Part shown: piece after piece, positions 5,947-7,191 of the stretch
Layout: each line of letters opens with the position of its first letter
Numbering within the stretch: position 1 is the first letter of the stretch
Source: Clostridia bacterium
Lineage (GTDB): Bacteria; Bacillota; Clostridia; Christensenellales; CAG-138
Direction of reading: 5' to 3'
NCBI GenBank assembly: GCA_017435185.1
Contig: JAFSFN010000159.1
Coordinates: 1 to 7,191 of the forward strand
Length of the DNA stretch: 7,191 bases
The notes under the pieces: model-generated
Told to the model about the DNA's origin: nothing
Seen by the model: the letters and a program-made list of their open reading frames with translations, nothing else
The model's database searches: none
Position numbers and translations under genes: made by a program

Positions 5947-5979
5947 AAAAACTCGCTCAAGAGGACTTGCCTCTTGAGC
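5947..5979 (-). terminator. Terminator of ldhA
   Basis: GCTCAAGAGG (5955-5964) pairs perfectly over 10 bp with CCTCTTGAGC (5970-5979) around a 5-nt loop. On the minus strand GAG and five T follow (5951-5947). It starts 15 bp after the ldhA stop. Confidence 0.8.
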
Positions 5980-5994
5980 AAAAGCGCCCCACGC

Positions 5995-7029
5995 TCAAAA
6001 ACACTTGCCGTCTTTGCAGTCCTCGGCACTGCCGCCGCGATAGCAAAGTTCGTTGGGGCATTGACCGTTTTCAAAGAAGCCGACTATATTTTTAACTGTC
6101 GTCTCGGCTATGTTTTCGAGTGCTTCCTCGGTTAAAAACGCCTGATGCGAAGTGACGATTACGTTGGGCATTGATATGAGGCGCAAAAGCGTATCATCTT
6201 CCATGATATGCCCTGAATTATCTTCAAAGAACAGGTCTGCTTCTTCCTCGTACACATCAAGGCAAGCGGCACCGACTTTGCGTGACTTAATCCCTTTAAG
6301 CAAAGCCTCGGCGTCAATGAGCGCACCTCTTGAGGTGTTGAGTATTACAACGCCTTTTTTGCATTTTTCTATTGCCGCCTCATTTATCATATGGTGGGTA
6401 TCTTCAGTGAGCGGACAATGCAATGAGATAATATCGCTTTTGGCAAAAAGCTCATCTTTTTCGACATATCTTATGGTATCGCCGTTATCAAGACCTTTAG
6501 CCGGAAATTTATCGTATGCAAGCACTTTCATGCCAAAGCCACGGCATATATCAATAAACACACGCCCTATCTTGCCCGTACCTATCACGCCCACCGTCTT
6601 GCCGTAGAGGTCGAAGCCGGTAAACCCTGCAAGACTGAAATTAAAATCTCTTGTGCGTATATACGCCTTGTGTATACGGCGTATGGAAGTGAGCAGCGGC
6701 GCCATTGTATGTTCGGCAACTGCATACGGCGAATATGCAGGCACACGCAAAACATGGAGCTTTGAGAACGCATACTTCATATCAACATTGTTGAAACCTG
6801 CACACCTGAGCGCAAGCACTTTTACACCGCAATCCACAAGACTGTCTATGACCTTGGCATTGACAGCATCATTAACAAAAACGCACACGCCGTCATAGCC
6901 TCGAGCCAGTTCTGCCGTGTCCTCATTGAGTTTTGTATCAAAGAACTTAAAAGAGACCCCATATTCACTGCCGTACTTTTCAAAAGACGGAATATCATAC
7001 TGTTTTGTATCGAAAAAAGCTATATTCAT
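5995..7029 (-). CDS. ldhA: D-lactate dehydrogenase (D-2-hydroxyacid dehydrogenase family)
   Basis: The enzyme reduces pyruvate to D-lactate with NADH in the cytoplasm, regenerating NAD+ in fermentation. The 344 residues contain the NAD-binding GTGKIG (150-155) with D173 at the end of the following strand, NTSRGALID (231-239), and the catalytic triad R234, E263 and H295 (in SHQAF), equivalent to R235, E264 and H296 of E. coli LdhA. VPAYSPYAVAEH (96-107) is typical except for Tyr102, where many relatives have Glu. The tail is unusual: C324-x4-C329 and C338-x4-C343 in the last 21 residues, about 15 residues beyond the usual family end. ATG 7027-7029 has AAGGAG 8 nt upstream. The gene appears monocistronic. 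Another 2-hydroxyacid substrate is possible but less likely. Confidence 0.92.
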   Translation of the reverse strand: MNIAFFDTKQYDIPSFEKYGSEYGVSFKFFDTKLNEDTAELARGYDGVCVFVNDAVNAKVIDSLVDCGVKVLALRCAGFNNVDMKYAFSKLHVLRVPAYSPYAVAEHTMAPLLTSIRRIHKAYIRTRDFNFSLAGFTGFDLYGKTVGVIGTGKIGRVFIDICRGFGMKVLAYDKFPAKGLDNGDTIRYVEKDELFAKSDIISLHCPLTEDTHHMINEAAIEKCKKGVVILNTSRGALIDAEALLKGIKSRKVGAACLDVYEEEADLFFEDNSGHIMEDDTLLRLISMPNVIVTSHQAFLTEEALENIAETTVKNIVGFFENGQCPNELCYRGGSAEDCKDGKCF

Positions 7030-7053
7030 TAAATATACTCCTTATTGTTTTTA

Positions 7054-7082
7054 TATATAATTTGCACAGTGTAAGTATTGAA
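7054..7082 (-). promoter_or_regulatory. Probable ldhA promoter
   Basis: On the minus strand TATATA (7059-7054) lies 17 bp from TTCAAT (7082-7077), a 3/6 match to the -35. It falls between the upstream terminator and the AAGGAG site at 7043-7038. I looked for a Rex redox operator, common at such genes, and found no convincing one. Confidence 0.4.
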
Positions 7083-7091
7083 AATTCAAAT

Positions 7092-7125
7092 AAAAGCGGA
7101 AATCGGTTTTACCATATCCGCTTTT
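7092..7125 (-). terminator. Terminator of the leftward ABC exporter gene
   Basis: AAAAGCGGA (7092-7100) pairs perfectly with TCCGCTTTT (7117-7125), with an inner GGT/ACC pair in the loop. T-rich flanks exist on both strands, so it may act in both directions. It begins 5 bp beyond the stop codon of the gene entering from the right and separates it from ldhA. Confidence 0.8.
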
Positions 7126-7130
7126 TTTAA

Positions 7131-7191
7131 TTATGCAATCTTTTCAAACTGACTGTTGTACAGCTCAGCATAGAAGCCGTTTTGCTTCATA
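7131..7191 (-). CDS. C-terminal end of an ABC exporter subunit (partial)
   Basis: Only the last 19 codons and the TAA (7133-7131) lie in the window. They read GFYAELYNSQFEKIA at the very end. The pattern GFY-x-LY-x-SQF is typical of the extreme C-terminus of fused permease/ATPase ABC exporters (MsbA/MdlB/BmrCD type). The assignment rests on this short tail alone, supported by a well-placed terminator directly after it. Substrate and partner are unknown. Confidence 0.65.
   Translation of the reverse strand, partial: MKQNGFYAELYNSQFEKIA

Noticed and set aside
5823..6074. 83-codon minus-strand frame past the ldhA end
   Set aside because: It overlaps the ldhA 3' end in another frame, then crosses the ldhA terminator and stem-loop cluster; no ribosome site or family resemblance.
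7030..7090. Rex (NADH-sensing) operator before ldhA
   Set aside because: The region has TGTG and A/T-rich parts but no TTGTTAA-N4-TTAACAA-like palindrome.
1..7191. CRISPR array, insertion sequence, toxin-antitoxin or defence operon
   Set aside because: No regular spaced repeats, transposase motifs, paired small genes or nuclease/NTPase combinations were found; apart from the methyltransferase the genes look like core functions.

Overview
The window looks like ordinary chromosome from a low-to-mid GC Firmicute, most likely an anaerobic gut Clostridium relative (Oscillospiraceae-like). The grounds are AGGAG-type Shine-Dalgarno sites, TATAAT promoters, heavy use of the ATA isoleucine codon, many strong rho-independent terminators, a tRNA with an encoded CCA end, and the gene set (RadA, Na/Pi cotransporter fused to PhoU, fermentative D-lactate dehydrogenase). 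No mobile-element genes, CRISPR array or defence system is visible. The genus assignment is inference.

Left part (1-890): a visibly A+T-rich class I SAM-dependent methyltransferase gene runs leftward off the window edge, with a good extended -10 promoter. Just upstream of it lies a short stretch of different composition. It reads in frame on the + strand into a TAG followed by a strong terminator, so it looks like the 3' stump of a resident gene cut off when the methyltransferase segment arrived. From 885 to 1010 there is a non-coding element with long inverted arms.

Centre (1050-3880): a leftward transcription unit holds a membrane-anchored predicted beta-propeller protein of unknown function, then radA (stop and start overlap, TAATG), then tRNA-Arg(CCG) 29 bp beyond radA, then one terminator. 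The unit starts from an extended -10 promoter so close to the ATG that its mRNA should be leaderless or nearly so. Divergently, a Na/Pi cotransporter-PhoU fusion gene reads rightward. The shared intergenic region carries TTTACA-type hexamers in 11-bp register, the architecture of a PhoP-binding site, which fits phosphate-starvation control of the transporter.

Right part (5648-7191): after the cotransporter come two REP-like hairpins, a terminator, a 27-bp imperfect direct repeat, a cluster of stem-loops, and a terminator for the leftward ldhA gene. LdhA has all catalytic residues plus an unusual cysteine-rich tail. The window ends in the last 19 codons of a leftward gene that looks like an ABC exporter.

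The most interesting signals are regulatory (PhoP-like box, leaderless promoter), the scar between methyltransferase and stump, and the intergenic structured elements. I see no convincing novel multi-gene system.
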